Origin: Bacteroidota bacterium
Lineage (GTDB): Bacteria; Bacteroidota; Ignavibacteria; SZUA-365
Length of the DNA stretch: 64,000 bases
Direction: 5' to 3'
Assembly (NCBI GenBank): GCA_014860565.1
Contig: JACZJN010000057.1
Coordinates: 22,474 to 86,473, forward strand
Part shown: in pieces, positions 18,973-28,526 of the stretch
How positions within the stretch are numbered: position 1 is the first letter of the stretch
Layout: each line of letters begins with the position of its first letter
Notes under the pieces: generated by a model
What the model saw: only the letters and a program-made list of their open reading frames with translations
Database searches by the model: none
Told to the model about the DNA's origin: nothing
Position numbers and translations under genes: made by a program

Positions 18973-21225
18973 ATGACAGCTGACACACTGCTTACCCTGG
19001 TCCTGATAATTCTTTTCATACCCCTGTTCTCGTTTGCGCTACTTTTAGCGTTCGGGAAACGGCTGCCGCGGAACGGCGATACCATTGCCACCGGGCTGAT
19101 GTTTCTGAATCTCGGACTTGCCCTCGCCGTACTCTACGGCGTGTATGCGCTTCCTGAGACGCCGGCGATTCACGGGTTTTCCCTGACACCGATTCAGATG
19201 AATTTCCAGTGGGTGGATTTCCATACCACGATCACAGTATTCGGCAATACGATACCATTGCAGATCGAACTCGGTATCCTAATTGACCGTCTGGTCGCGA
19301 TCATGCTCGTGGTAGTGACGCTGATCACCGCGGTGGTGCATCTGTTCTCCATCGGCTACATGCACGGAGATCCTAAATATCACCGGTTTTTCGCATATCT
19401 CGGCGTGTTTGCCTTTTCCATGCTCGGTATCGTCATCACGAACAATTTGCTGCTGATGTACGCCGCCTGGGAGCTTGTCGGACTCAGTTCGTATTTGTTA
19501 ATCGGATTCTGGTATGAAAAACCGCGTCCGGGGTATGCTGCAACGAAAGCGTTCCTGATGAATCGTGTTGGCGACATTGGGATGTGGACCGGCATCATGA
19601 TCCTGTTCACCAGCTATGGCACCTTCCGCTTCGACGAGATCTTCGCGCATATTGCAGCGGGTCATCTGCCTTTCGGGTCGGAAGCCTGGCTCACCGCCGC
19701 TGGGATTCTCATTTTCATGGGCGCTATTGGCAAGAGCGCGCAGTTTCCACTGCATACCTGGCTTCCTGATGCCATGGAGGGTCCGACTCCGGTCAGCGCC
19801 CTTATCCATGCCGCGACCATGGTTGCCGCCGGCGTCTATCTCGTGGCGCGCACCTTCCCGATGATGTCGGGCGGTGCGCTCATCGTGATCGCCAGCATCG
19901 GCACCATAACCGCCTTCGTCGCGGCGACGATTGCCATTGTGCAGAACGACATCAAGAAAGTACTCGCGTACTCAACCGTCAGTCAGCTTGGGTACATGAT
20001 CCTTGCACTCGGCGTCGGTGCGTTCACTGCTGGTTTCTTCCATCTTGTCACGCACGCCATGTTCAAGGCTTGTTTGTTCCTGGGTTCGGGCTCGGTGATT
20101 CACGGCATGCATCATGGATTGCACAAGATTCACGATCACGATACCGATGCACAGGATATACGGAACATGGGCGGGCTGGCCAAGAAAATGCCGGTGACCT
20201 TCGCGACATTCCTGATTGCGACGCTTGCGATATCCGGTGTCCCGCTCTTTTCGGGTTTTCTCAGCAAGGATGAGATTCTTGCCGGCGCCTGGGCCTTTGG
20301 CGGTCTCCGCGGCGAGCTTGCGGTCATCGTTCCCTGGGTCGGTTTCTTCGTCGCAGCCCTCACGGCGTTCTACATGTTCCGCGTTGTCATTCTCACCTTC
20401 CTGGGAGAGTCCAAGCGTCCCGACATCTACGAGCATGTGCACGAGTCGCCCATGACAATGAAAATTCCGATCATTGTCCTTGCGACCTTATCAATCTTTA
20501 TTTTCTTCTCCTTTAATCCGTTTTCCGGTCCCAGCGGCTGGTTCGTGAAATCACTTCCGGCGCCCGCGACTGTGACCGGGGGGAACTGGTATCAGTTCGC
20601 CCACGGTGAAGCCACCCACGGAGAGGTGACGCAAGGTGAAGCCTCCCACGGCGCGGCGACGGACGTCGCTGTCGAAGGGGAGGAGAGCGTGCATGGCGAG
20701 TCCATGACGGATGAAGGAGTCGCCGTTGTCGCGAATCCTTCGCAGGAGGCCTTCGAGCACGCCGTGCATGAATCGCATATTCCTGCGATGATCACCTCGC
20801 TTATCCTCGCGCTGAGCGGCATCGGACTGGCGTTTTTGGTGTATCGTCGACGGATGATCGATCCGGACCGCGTTGCGGCGAGAGTCGCTCCTTTGCACCG
20901 CTTCCTACTCAACAAATGGTATTTCGATGAAATCTATGAGGACTGGGTGGTGGTGCCTGGTGTCCATCTGATTTCACGGATGATGCGCTGGTTCGACACG
21001 TATGTGATCGACGGCGCCGTCAACGGTGTCGCATCGTTGACGACATGGCAATCCCGCCTCAGCGGCCTGTTCGATAAATGGGTTGTGGACGGTGCGGTAA
21101 ACGGAGCCGCGTACGTCGTCGGCTTCTTCGGCATTTTACTCAGGAAGACACAGACGGGCAAGATCCAGGCTTACATCGCCTTTCTCCTGGCGGGCGTGGT
21201 CGTCCTGTTTTATGTTTTCCGTTGA
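18973..21225 (+). CDS. nuoL: NADH-quinone oxidoreductase subunit L with His/Gly/Glu-rich insert
   Basis: The 750-residue antiporter-like subunit has the conserved 'YAAWELVGLSSYLLIGFWYE' and 'GKSAQFPLHTWLPDAMEGP' with the coupling Lys and Glu. The expected lateral helix and final helix are at the C-terminus. Between helices near residues 544-571 lies an odd hydrophilic stretch of repeated HGE-type units ('HGEATHGEVTQGEASHG'), coded by short repeated DNA at 20600-20650. This lengthens the protein beyond the usual 610-690 residues. It pumps protons at the far end of the membrane arm. Confidence 0.95.
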   Translation: MTADTLLTLVLIILFIPLFSFALLLAFGKRLPRNGDTIATGLMFLNLGLALAVLYGVYALPETPAIHGFSLTPIQMNFQWVDFHTTITVFGNTIPLQIELGILIDRLVAIMLVVVTLITAVVHLFSIGYMHGDPKYHRFFAYLGVFAFSMLGIVITNNLLLMYAAWELVGLSSYLLIGFWYEKPRPGYAATKAFLMNRVGDIGMWTGIMILFTSYGTFRFDEIFAHIAAGHLPFGSEAWLTAAGILIFMGAIGKSAQFPLHTWLPDAMEGPTPVSALIHAATMVAAGVYLVARTFPMMSGGALIVIASIGTITAFVAATIAIVQNDIKKVLAYSTVSQLGYMILALGVGAFTAGFFHLVTHAMFKACLFLGSGSVIHGMHHGLHKIHDHDTDAQDIRNMGGLAKKMPVTFATFLIATLAISGVPLFSGFLSKDEILAGAWAFGGLRGELAVIVPWVGFFVAALTAFYMFRVVILTFLGESKRPDIYEHVHESPMTMKIPIIVLATLSIFIFFSFNPFSGPSGWFVKSLPAPATVTGGNWYQFAHGEATHGEVTQGEASHGAATDVAVEGEESVHGESMTDEGVAVVANPSQEAFEHAVHESHIPAMITSLILALSGIGLAFLVYRRRMIDPDRVAARVAPLHRFLLNKWYFDEIYEDWVVVPGVHLISRMMRWFDTYVIDGAVNGVASLTTWQSRLSGLFDKWVVDGAVNGAAYVVGFFGILLRKTQTGKIQAYIAFLLAGVVVLFYVFR

Positions 21226-21267
21226 TACAGCGAACAAACGAAGTAACAGCATACATCCGGAGGATTG

Positions 21268-22851
21268 ATGCAATTCCCGATACTCACAGTGATCACCTTC
21301 CTGCCCGTGCTGGGCATGATCATCGTGCTCCTGCTGCCCAAAGACAAAACCCGTGTCCTGCAATCCACGGCCGCGATTGTGACGGGCCTGCAGGTACTCC
21401 TCGCCATTATTATATGGATGGCGTTTGACCCCACGAAATTCGGCATCAACGAAGTCGCCTCGATGCAATTTGTCGAGCGTCTGCCGTGGATCGTGATCCC
21501 GAAAACGCCATGGTTCGGCGAGATACGCATCGAGTATTTCGTCGGCATCGATGGTCTTTCCATGCCCATGGTACTGCTCACGGCGCTGATCAGCTTCCTG
21601 GCAACATTCGCATCCTTCAGCGTCAAGAAATCGCTCAAGGGGTATTTCGCGATGTTCCTGCTGCTTGACGCAGGCATGATGGGCGTGTTCGTTTCACTCG
21701 ACATGTTCCTTTTCTACGTGTTCTGGGAAGTGATGCTGCTGCCGATGTACTTCCTGATCGGCATCTGGGGCGGTCCCCGCCGTGAATACGCGGCGATCAA
21801 GTTCTTCCTCTACACGCTGGCGGGCTCGGTTCTGCTGTTGCTGGTCATGATCGGCCTTTATTTCAGCACGGTCGATCCGCAGACGGGCGTACACACGTTC
21901 AGCATGATCGCGATGATGGATCCTGCGAATCTTGCGCAGGGCAGTATCTTCTCGATCATCGGAAGCAGCGCCCGCATGCTGGCATTTATAGGGTTATTTA
22001 TCGGCTTCGCGATCAAGGTGCCGATTTTCCCCTTCCACACATGGCTCCCTGACGCCCACGTCGAGGCACCGACGGCTATCTCCGTGATTCTGGCAGGCGT
22101 ACTGCTGAAAATGGGAACCTACGGACTGCTGCGCATCAGCTTCCCGATCTTCCCGGAGATGACGCATTATTTCCAGATTCCGATGATGATTCTCGGATTT
22201 GTGAACATCGTTTACGGCGCGTTGTGCGCGATGGCGCAGACGGATTTCAAGAAGCTCATCGCCTATTCATCGATCTCGCATATGGGGTACGTCCTCCTCG
22301 GCATGGCGGCACTCAACGTGCAGGGAATGACCGGCGCGGTGTTCCAGATGTTCAATCACGGTACGATCACTGCCATGCTCTTCCTTCTGGTGGGCGTCCT
22401 TTATGATCGTGCCCACACCCGCGGGCTCAATGAATTCGGCGGCGTCTACAACAAGATGCCGGTCTATTCTTTCCTGACCGTGATCGCGTTTTTCGCGGCG
22501 ATCGGTCTGCCGTCGATGAGCGGCTTCATCAGCGAGGCCTTTGTCTTCCTCGGTGCATTCCAGACGAACAAGCTCTGGACGATTCTCTCGACGCTTGGCA
22601 TCGTGTTGGGAGCCGGCTATATGCTCTGGACGTTCCAGCGCGTATTCATGGGCACACTGCCCGAGAAATGGGATGACGTGCTTACGGACGTGAACGGGCG
22701 CGAGCTTTTCACCCTGATTCCCCTGGCCATCATCATCATTGCGCTGGGCATTTATCCCACGCCGGCCCTGAACTGGATGTCGACTTCACTCGGTCACCTC
22801 GTCGACTTTGTCAACGCCAACGCGGCGCCGGGAATGTTCGGCGCTTTCTAA
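21268..22851 (+). CDS. nuoM: NADH-quinone oxidoreductase subunit M
   Basis: The 527-residue antiporter-like subunit contains 'FFVFWEVMLLPMYFLIGIWG'-type helix (here 'YVFWEVMLLPMYFLIGIWGG'), 'KVPIFPFHTWLPDAHVEAPT' and 'FKKLIAYSSISHMGYVLLG', all standard for NuoM. GGAGG lies before the ATG at 21268 with good spacing; the TTG just before it is not needed. Confidence 0.96.
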   Translation: MQFPILTVITFLPVLGMIIVLLLPKDKTRVLQSTAAIVTGLQVLLAIIIWMAFDPTKFGINEVASMQFVERLPWIVIPKTPWFGEIRIEYFVGIDGLSMPMVLLTALISFLATFASFSVKKSLKGYFAMFLLLDAGMMGVFVSLDMFLFYVFWEVMLLPMYFLIGIWGGPRREYAAIKFFLYTLAGSVLLLLVMIGLYFSTVDPQTGVHTFSMIAMMDPANLAQGSIFSIIGSSARMLAFIGLFIGFAIKVPIFPFHTWLPDAHVEAPTAISVILAGVLLKMGTYGLLRISFPIFPEMTHYFQIPMMILGFVNIVYGALCAMAQTDFKKLIAYSSISHMGYVLLGMAALNVQGMTGAVFQMFNHGTITAMLFLLVGVLYDRAHTRGLNEFGGVYNKMPVYSFLTVIAFFAAIGLPSMSGFISEAFVFLGAFQTNKLWTILSTLGIVLGAGYMLWTFQRVFMGTLPEKWDDVLTDVNGRELFTLIPLAIIIIALGIYPTPALNWMSTSLGHLVDFVNANAAPGMFGAF

Positions 22852-22890
22852 AAACGCAAGTAAGAAGACACGTAAACAAGTGCAGCCCTC

Positions 22891-24405
22891 ATGATTGAGA
22901 TTATCTTCAACAGTATCCCTTCGTTCTGGCCGGAAATCACGATGTCTCTGACCTTCGTGGTCGGAATGATCGTGGAATTCAGCACTGGACGGAAGGATAA
23001 ACCTTCGACGGGCATGACCACCGGGTTGTTCGTGCTTGCGGGTTTCGTTATCACCATACTGCAGCTGCCGTTTCAGAACCCTGAGCCGCGCTTGCTGTTC
23101 GACACGATGTATACCATCGATCCTTTCGCACTCTTTTTCAAGTATCTGATCCTTGCGACGGGAATCGTAATCATCGTGTTCTCCATGCAATCCGCTGAAT
23201 TGCGGAAGCAGGGCAATATCGGTGAGTTTTTCTGCTTCATCGCGGCGATGACCTTCGGCATGCTGCTGATGACCGGCGCGTCGCATCTGCTGATGATCTA
23301 CCTGGCGATCGAAGTTGTCAGCATCAGCTCCTTCATCCTCGCCGGATTCAGCAAGAAAATCAACCGATCCTCCGAAGCCGCGCTGAAATATGTGCTGTTC
23401 GGAGGTGCCGCTTCCGGCGTCATGCTTTATGGCATGTCGCTGCTCTACGGCATGACAGGCGCTCTCGACATTTACAGCATTCAGAGCGGACTGGCCAGTG
23501 GCGTGTTTGCTCCGCATGCTGCCGATTTCGGGGCGCTGATGCTCGCTATCATCATGATCCTGGTCGGATTCGGCTACAAGATATCCGCCGTACCATTCCA
23601 TTTCTGGACGCCCGACGTCTACGAAGGCGCTCCGATTACCGTGACTGCCTACCTTGCGGTTGCGAGCAAAGCGGCGGGATTTGCCATCCTGATCCGCTTC
23701 TTCTACGTCACGTTTTTCGACTCGATGATCGATATCGGGAAGTGGGTGAGTCTGCCGCATTTCGAATGGAACATCGTGCTCGCGGTTCTTTCCGTGCTGA
23801 CCATGACGCTTGGTAATGTCATCGCCGTCTGGCAGGATAATCTCAAGCGCCTGCTTGCCTACTCGAGCATCGCTCATGCGGGCTACATTCTCATGGGTGC
23901 GGTGGTGATGACGGATCTCGGCATCAGCGCCATGCTCGTTTATTTCGTGATCTACTTCTTCATGAATCTCGGTGCGTTTTATGTGGTCATGGCCGTGGCC
24001 GACCGGATTGGAAGCGAGCATATCGACGATTACCGCGGCCTGGGCAAACGCGCCCCCATAATAAGCGTCGGCCTTTCAGTTTTCCTTGTGTCGCTGACGG
24101 GCCTGCCTCCGCTCGCCGGCTTCATCGGGAAGTGGATGCTCTTCTCTGCTGTCGTGGAAGCCAATTTCATCTGGCTGGCGGTTATCGGCGTCATCAACAG
24201 CGCCATATCCCTGTATTACTACGCGCGCATTTTTCGCAACATGTATCTGCGCGAGCCGATGAACGGAGATACCAGTCCGATTACCTTCAGCCCGCTTGTG
24301 ATTGTGACGACAATTCTGTTTATTGTGCCAAACGTTGTACTCGGACTTTATTTCGGACCGCTGATTTCCTATGCGCAGCAGTCGGTGCAGATTTTCCTTC
24401 GTTGA
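22891..24405 (+). CDS. nuoN: NADH-quinone oxidoreductase subunit N
   Basis: The 504-residue protein is the third antiporter-like subunit, with 'YLAIEVVSISSFILAGF', 'VPFHFWTPDVYEGAPI' and 'LKRLLAYSSIAHAGYILMG'. It closes the nuo gene set at eleven subunits; no nuoE, nuoF or nuoG is present before the next, separate promoter. Confidence 0.96.
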   Translation: MIEIIFNSIPSFWPEITMSLTFVVGMIVEFSTGRKDKPSTGMTTGLFVLAGFVITILQLPFQNPEPRLLFDTMYTIDPFALFFKYLILATGIVIIVFSMQSAELRKQGNIGEFFCFIAAMTFGMLLMTGASHLLMIYLAIEVVSISSFILAGFSKKINRSSEAALKYVLFGGAASGVMLYGMSLLYGMTGALDIYSIQSGLASGVFAPHAADFGALMLAIIMILVGFGYKISAVPFHFWTPDVYEGAPITVTAYLAVASKAAGFAILIRFFYVTFFDSMIDIGKWVSLPHFEWNIVLAVLSVLTMTLGNVIAVWQDNLKRLLAYSSIAHAGYILMGAVVMTDLGISAMLVYFVIYFFMNLGAFYVVMAVADRIGSEHIDDYRGLGKRAPIISVGLSVFLVSLTGLPPLAGFIGKWMLFSAVVEANFIWLAVIGVINSAISLYYYARIFRNMYLREPMNGDTSPITFSPLVIVTTILFIVPNVVLGLYFGPLISYAQQSVQIFLR

Positions 24406-24410
24406 GTCTG

Positions 24411-24442
24411 CTTGCAGATCACATGCAAAGTGTGTACTTTTG
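24411..24442 (+). promoter_or_regulatory. Promoter of the cytochrome cluster, Bacteroidota type
   Basis: CTTG (24411-24414), a 20-nt spacer and TACTTTTG (24435-24442), an exact TAnnTTTG box. Transcription would start near 24450, leaving a 5' leader of about 135 nt before the first cytochrome gene. No known leader motif is recognised in it. Confidence 0.6.
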
Positions 24443-24585
24443 ATACTAGCAAGTATTAATATCCGTTGGATTTTCAGGAACACACCTGCCACGCAATACG
24501 TAGAAGCTTTATTGGTCGATTGACGCCCGGAGATTCCATCAACCCTTATAGATTTCGCAAACCTTTCCAACACCGAGGTTTTCTC

Positions 24586-25104
24586 ATGAAAAACGCAGTA
24601 TCGTTTCTTGCTCTGGCCCTCGCGTTTACCGCGTTGACCGCTTTCACTTTCTCCGGTAGCAATGATTTCGTCGGATCGAAGAGTTGCAAGGCTTGCCACA
24701 GCAATGCCAAGATGGGCGGCACCGCCTACAAGACCTGGGAAGGCTCGTCCCACGCAAAAGCACTCGCATCATTGAAGACTCCCGAGGCGGACAAGATTGC
24801 CACGGAAAAGGGCTTCAAGACCAAGGCCGCTGATACGAAGGAATGTCTGGCTTGCCACGTCACCTCCGCAAAGGATGACGGTGTCGGCTGCGAAAGCTGC
24901 CACGGTGCAGCCAGCGCCTACAAGAGCAAACACGGCAAGGGCAAGGACGTCGCCGATGCCATCGCAGCAGGGATGATTCTCCCGAAGGTCGATGACGGAT
25001 CCGCCGAGAAGCAGTGCAAGACCTGCCACAACGACAAGAGCCCCACGTTCAAGGGTTTCAAGTTCAAGGAAATGTGGACAAAGATCGCCCACGCAAAGGG
25101 CTGA
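24586..25104 (+). CDS. Tetraheme c-type cytochrome, periplasmic
   Basis: The 172-residue protein has a signal peptide and four heme motifs: CKACH, CLACH, CESCH and CKTCH. The opening 'FVGSKSCKACHSNAKMGG' with a following 'TWEGSSHAKAL' is like the N-terminal part of cytochrome c554-family proteins. It should move electrons in the periplasm. It is the first gene of the cluster with the porin and the two larger cytochromes, so it may feed electrons to them. The start at 24586 gives a clean signal peptide; 40 open codons upstream do not look coding. Confidence 0.9.
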   Translation: MKNAVSFLALALAFTALTAFTFSGSNDFVGSKSCKACHSNAKMGGTAYKTWEGSSHAKALASLKTPEADKIATEKGFKTKAADTKECLACHVTSAKDDGVGCESCHGAASAYKSKHGKGKDVADAIAAGMILPKVDDGSAEKQCKTCHNDKSPTFKGFKFKEMWTKIAHAKG

Positions 25105-25194
25105 TTCCGCGGTGGGTGCACACAGCGGCACCATGAACTTTGGATTCTTCCTTCCAACGTGAAATTTTCAAAGAAGAAATATCAGTAATTACGG

Positions 25195-25224
25195 CACCGC
25201 GCTGCTTTACGAGGCAGCGCGGTG
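25195..25224 (+). terminator. Hairpin between tetraheme cytochrome and porin genes
   Basis: An 11-bp GC-rich stem (25195-25205 with 25214-25224, CACCGCGCTGC) with an 8-nt loop. Only a weak T-run follows, so it may cause partial termination or stabilise the upstream mRNA. Confidence 0.55.
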
Positions 25225-25260
25225 TCGTTCCATTCAATAACCGACCTGAGGAAAGCATCT

Positions 25261-26571
25261 ATGAACATTGCGATCAGGTTGCTCGTGTTCACGGTCGTTC
25301 TCGGTGCGGGCCTCCAGGCCCAGACATTGAACGGACGATTCGTGACCTCGGCTTATGGGTGGGAACGGCAAATGTCCGATGGCGAGTCAACCTCGCATAT
25401 CCGCGCGTACGAAAATGTTCAACTGAACTTCGGAACGCAGGACATTTCCTTCCACACGTACCTTCAGGGATACACCGACCTCGGCGACGGGGTGGACGGT
25501 GATCCGAACCTCCGCATTTTCAACGCCTATCTGCGCATCAAGAACATCGCCGATATGTTCGATGTCAAGATAGGACGGCAGTCGCTGTTTGCCGGCGTCA
25601 GCTATGGTACCATCGAAGGCGCGCAGGTCAATGCGCGCGTTGCCAATGGTGTTGAGATCATGGCCTATGGTGGCGGGCTCACGCCGCCGGGACAGACCGT
25701 CGAATACGAATTTGCCGACAACGTCAAGAACAACTGGCAGCTCGGCGGACAGGTACTGCTCTATCTTGTGGAAAACACCAAGATCGGACTCAGTTACATG
25801 AACCGCCACCGCGAGACATCTGCATTCTATTCATGGCGCCCCGACGCGCAGATGGATCTCGAGGAAACGCTGATCGATTACGGCACGCGCGCCAACCAGT
25901 ACGGCAGCCTGAATGTCGCGCACAGCAGCGGCAAATTCTGGCTGTACGGACGGTACGACTACGACTTCAACTTCGAGCGCACCTCACGCGCGGAAGTAGC
26001 TGCCACGTACCAGGCGATGCCGACACTCGGCATTTCTCTCAATCTTGCACATCGCGAGCCGGTTATCGCATGGAATTCCTACTTCGCCCTGCTTGAAGCC
26101 AGTGCGCATCAGGAAGCCGTGCTGGGAATTGACTATCAAATCCACCCGCGCGTCACCATCCTTGGCCGCGTGTCAACCGTGATGTATGAAGATGAATCCG
26201 CATTTCGTGTCTCCCTCGGCGCAGCAAACAAGTATGCTTCGCTCATGTACACGAAGGACGTCAGCTATGACGGCGACCTCGATGGCTTCAATCTTCACTT
26301 CACCTACCCGGTGTTCGACGGGATGCTCATCCCGCACATCGGTGCAGTCTACAGCACGTATGCACTCGCGGAAAACCTCAGCGATGCGACAAACTGGACG
26401 GATCGCGCCTCGACCTGGGTTGGAGTGGCTGGTGCCACCTTCCGTCCGGTCAAGACCTTGTCCATCGACCTACAGGGCCAGTATATGACCAACCGGATCT
26501 ACAGCTCGGACATGCGTGCATTCGCCCGCGTGAATTACTGGTTTTCCAATCCATTCGGCCTTGGTCAGTAG
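25261..26571 (+). CDS. Outer-membrane beta-barrel porin of the cytochrome cluster
   Basis: The 436-residue protein has a signal peptide ending near 'GAGLQAQ' and then alternating polar/hydrophobic strands with aromatic girdles throughout, for example 'DVKIGRQSLFAGVSYG' and a C-terminal 'FARVNYWFSNPFGLGQ'. The pattern is that of a 16-or-more-strand barrel. No sugar- or ion-specific porin family is recognised. It lies between a tetraheme and an 11-heme cytochrome gene, 9 bp before the latter, which suggests the barrel part of a porin-cytochrome conduit. That role is inferred from gene order. Confidence 0.78.
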   Translation: MNIAIRLLVFTVVLGAGLQAQTLNGRFVTSAYGWERQMSDGESTSHIRAYENVQLNFGTQDISFHTYLQGYTDLGDGVDGDPNLRIFNAYLRIKNIADMFDVKIGRQSLFAGVSYGTIEGAQVNARVANGVEIMAYGGGLTPPGQTVEYEFADNVKNNWQLGGQVLLYLVENTKIGLSYMNRHRETSAFYSWRPDAQMDLEETLIDYGTRANQYGSLNVAHSSGKFWLYGRYDYDFNFERTSRAEVAATYQAMPTLGISLNLAHREPVIAWNSYFALLEASAHQEAVLGIDYQIHPRVTILGRVSTVMYEDESAFRVSLGAANKYASLMYTKDVSYDGDLDGFNLHFTYPVFDGMLIPHIGAVYSTYALAENLSDATNWTDRASTWVGVAGATFRPVKTLSIDLQGQYMTNRIYSSDMRAFARVNYWFSNPFGLGQ

Positions 26572-26580
26572 GAGGACAGC

Positions 26581-27669
26581 ATGAAAAAAACATTCTTCGT
26601 TATTACCCTGCTGCTCACCGCTGTCGTCGGAATTGCGATGCTGCTTTCATCCCCGCGCGAAGCGGCGGCGGAGGGCGACGGCATCACGTTCTCGCATGCA
26701 ATCCACAAAGATCAGGTCGAATGCGCCACCTGCCATGCGGCGCTCGAAAGCAACGCTGCGAGCGATAATCTTCTTCCGAAGCCGTCGGTCTGTACCGATT
26801 GCCATGAAGAGGCCGATGTCCGCGGCTACTGGTCACTCGACGGGAGCACCGATCTGACAACGTATTCCCGTCCTGTCAAGGACCACAAACTGTATTTCTC
26901 GCACAAGAATCATGCGGGTTCTCTCGAGATGGGCTGCACCGAATGCCACGTCGGTATTTCAGACGATGAAGGCGAGGCACTGCCGTCGATGAATCTCTGC
27001 ACCCGCTGCCATAACAATGCCGACGCCACTGCCCCCATCATTCGCAGCGCCGCCGACAATCCCAAGGTGATCCCGGCAACCAAGCAGTGCGAGGCCTGTC
27101 ATACCACGCTGGCCGGACTGCATCCGGAGAACCACCGCGTGCCGAACTTCCTTCAGGAGCATGGAAAGTTCGCGATGAACGGCGAAGCCGACCGTGATTG
27201 TGCCGTCTGTCACTCGCAGAGCTTCTGCCAGGAATGCCACACGCCCACCAACGACGTGCCGGCAGGCGTCACCAGCGATCGCTTCTACATCGATGGTTGG
27301 CCACGAGGAGAGAAGATGGATGACGAACGCGTCCTCACCGTGCAGAAAGCGCATCCTCTCGGGTATGCCTACACGCACGGTTTCGATGCGCGCGCCAAAT
27401 CCACGCGCTGCGAGACCTGCCACGAGCAGGAAAGTTTCTGTGCACCATGCCACGAAAATGGTTTCGATGCAACGGGTACCCGTATCATTCCTCAGTCGCA
27501 TCAGCTCGCGGGCTTCGTGCTCGTGGGCGGCGGCAAGGCGAACAACCGGCACGGCAAGCTCGCGGAAATGGATATTGAAGCCTGCGTCACCTGTCACAAT
27601 GTCGAAGGCGGAGATCCTGTCTGCGCCGCCTGCCATTCCACCGGAGCAGTCACTGGAGGTATGCGATGA
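26581..27669 (+). CDS. Undecaheme c-type cytochrome
   Basis: The 362-residue protein has an N-terminal hydrophobic helix (signal peptide or anchor, residues 4-25) and eleven CXXCH motifs: CATCH, CTDCH, CTECH, CTRCH, CEACH, CAVCH, CQECH, CETCH, CAPCH, CVTCH and CAACH. Extra His residues in 'FSHAIHKDQVECATCH' and 'YFSHKNHAGSLEMGCTECH' can be distal ligands, as in cytochrome c7/c3 folds. AGGAGG (near 26571-26576) precedes the start. It overlaps the next cytochrome gene by 4 bp. It is a likely electron carrier inside the porin or on the periplasmic face. Confidence 0.92.
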   Translation: MKKTFFVITLLLTAVVGIAMLLSSPREAAAEGDGITFSHAIHKDQVECATCHAALESNAASDNLLPKPSVCTDCHEEADVRGYWSLDGSTDLTTYSRPVKDHKLYFSHKNHAGSLEMGCTECHVGISDDEGEALPSMNLCTRCHNNADATAPIIRSAADNPKVIPATKQCEACHTTLAGLHPENHRVPNFLQEHGKFAMNGEADRDCAVCHSQSFCQECHTPTNDVPAGVTSDRFYIDGWPRGEKMDDERVLTVQKAHPLGYAYTHGFDARAKSTRCETCHEQESFCAPCHENGFDATGTRIIPQSHQLAGFVLVGGGKANNRHGKLAEMDIEACVTCHNVEGGDPVCAACHSTGAVTGGMR

Positions 27670-28499
27670 AAACATTCATGAACGCCACGCTTCTCTCGAT
27701 GCTGGCCATCGCACTTCTTGCCGCCTGCTCAAGCGAACTCAATGATGCTGCTGACCTTCCCGGGCAGCCCGCACTTATTGGCGCGCACGGTGCAGGGTAT
27801 TCGCATCTTGGTTCGGATAATTTCCACGCCAAGGACATCAGCGAGAATCTTGGCTGGGATATCAGCAGCTGTCGCACCTGCCACGGGGTGAACTACGCCG
27901 GCGGCAATACCGGGCAGAGCTGCAACGCCAGCGGTTGCCACGCTGCGGCCGACGGTGGTCCGGAAGCCTGTTACCTCTGTCATGGCGATGCCCTCACCAA
28001 GAAGATCTACCCGCAATGGTATACTTCGCATGCGACACATCTCGAAGGTGGTATGGGAAGCAATACAACGATTCCATGCAGCAATTGCCACGATCAACCG
28101 GCGAACTATTCCGATCCGGAACATATCGACAAGACCACGCCGGGGAAAGCCGAAGTGCATTTCAATAATGTCCTCGCCGCTACCAAAACACTTGGCACTG
28201 TCGGAACTCCTGCATTCAATGATGGAAGTGCGACCTGCGCCAACGTTTACTGCCATGGAAATTTCACCAACGGAAACAATAAAACTGTTGCGTGGAAGGG
28301 CGTTGATCAGGCAAAATGCGGCAGCTGTCACGGCGATGAAGCGACCGGCAGCGGTCTGCCCTCAGCCCCGCATCCGCAGAGCAGCAATGACTGTTCGTCT
28401 TGTCACCAGTCGGCAATCGATAAGGCCGGGAACCCCAATCCCGCGACCCACGTCAACGGAATCCTCAACGTGTTCGGAGTGGAGCGTACTGATTGGTAA
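27666..28499 (+). CDS. Heptaheme lipoprotein cytochrome with CX4CH motifs
   Basis: The 277-residue protein has a lipobox 'ALLAACSS' (lipid on Cys about 20), so it is membrane-anchored. It has five CXXCH motifs (CRTCH, CYLCH, CSNCH, CGSCH, CSSCH) and two CX4CH motifs (CNASGCH, CANVYCH). The pairing of CX4CH with a later CXXCH is a known domain type of Geobacter outer-surface cytochromes. It is the best candidate for the outermost carrier of the cluster. Its start overlaps the 11-heme gene stop (ATGA). Confidence 0.9.
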   Translation: MKTFMNATLLSMLAIALLAACSSELNDAADLPGQPALIGAHGAGYSHLGSDNFHAKDISENLGWDISSCRTCHGVNYAGGNTGQSCNASGCHAAADGGPEACYLCHGDALTKKIYPQWYTSHATHLEGGMGSNTTIPCSNCHDQPANYSDPEHIDKTTPGKAEVHFNNVLAATKTLGTVGTPAFNDGSATCANVYCHGNFTNGNNKTVAWKGVDQAKCGSCHGDEATGSGLPSAPHPQSSNDCSSCHQSAIDKAGNPNPATHVNGILNVFGVERTDW

Positions 28500-28526
28500 T
28501 CGTACCCTCCCGACTCCCTTGAATCA

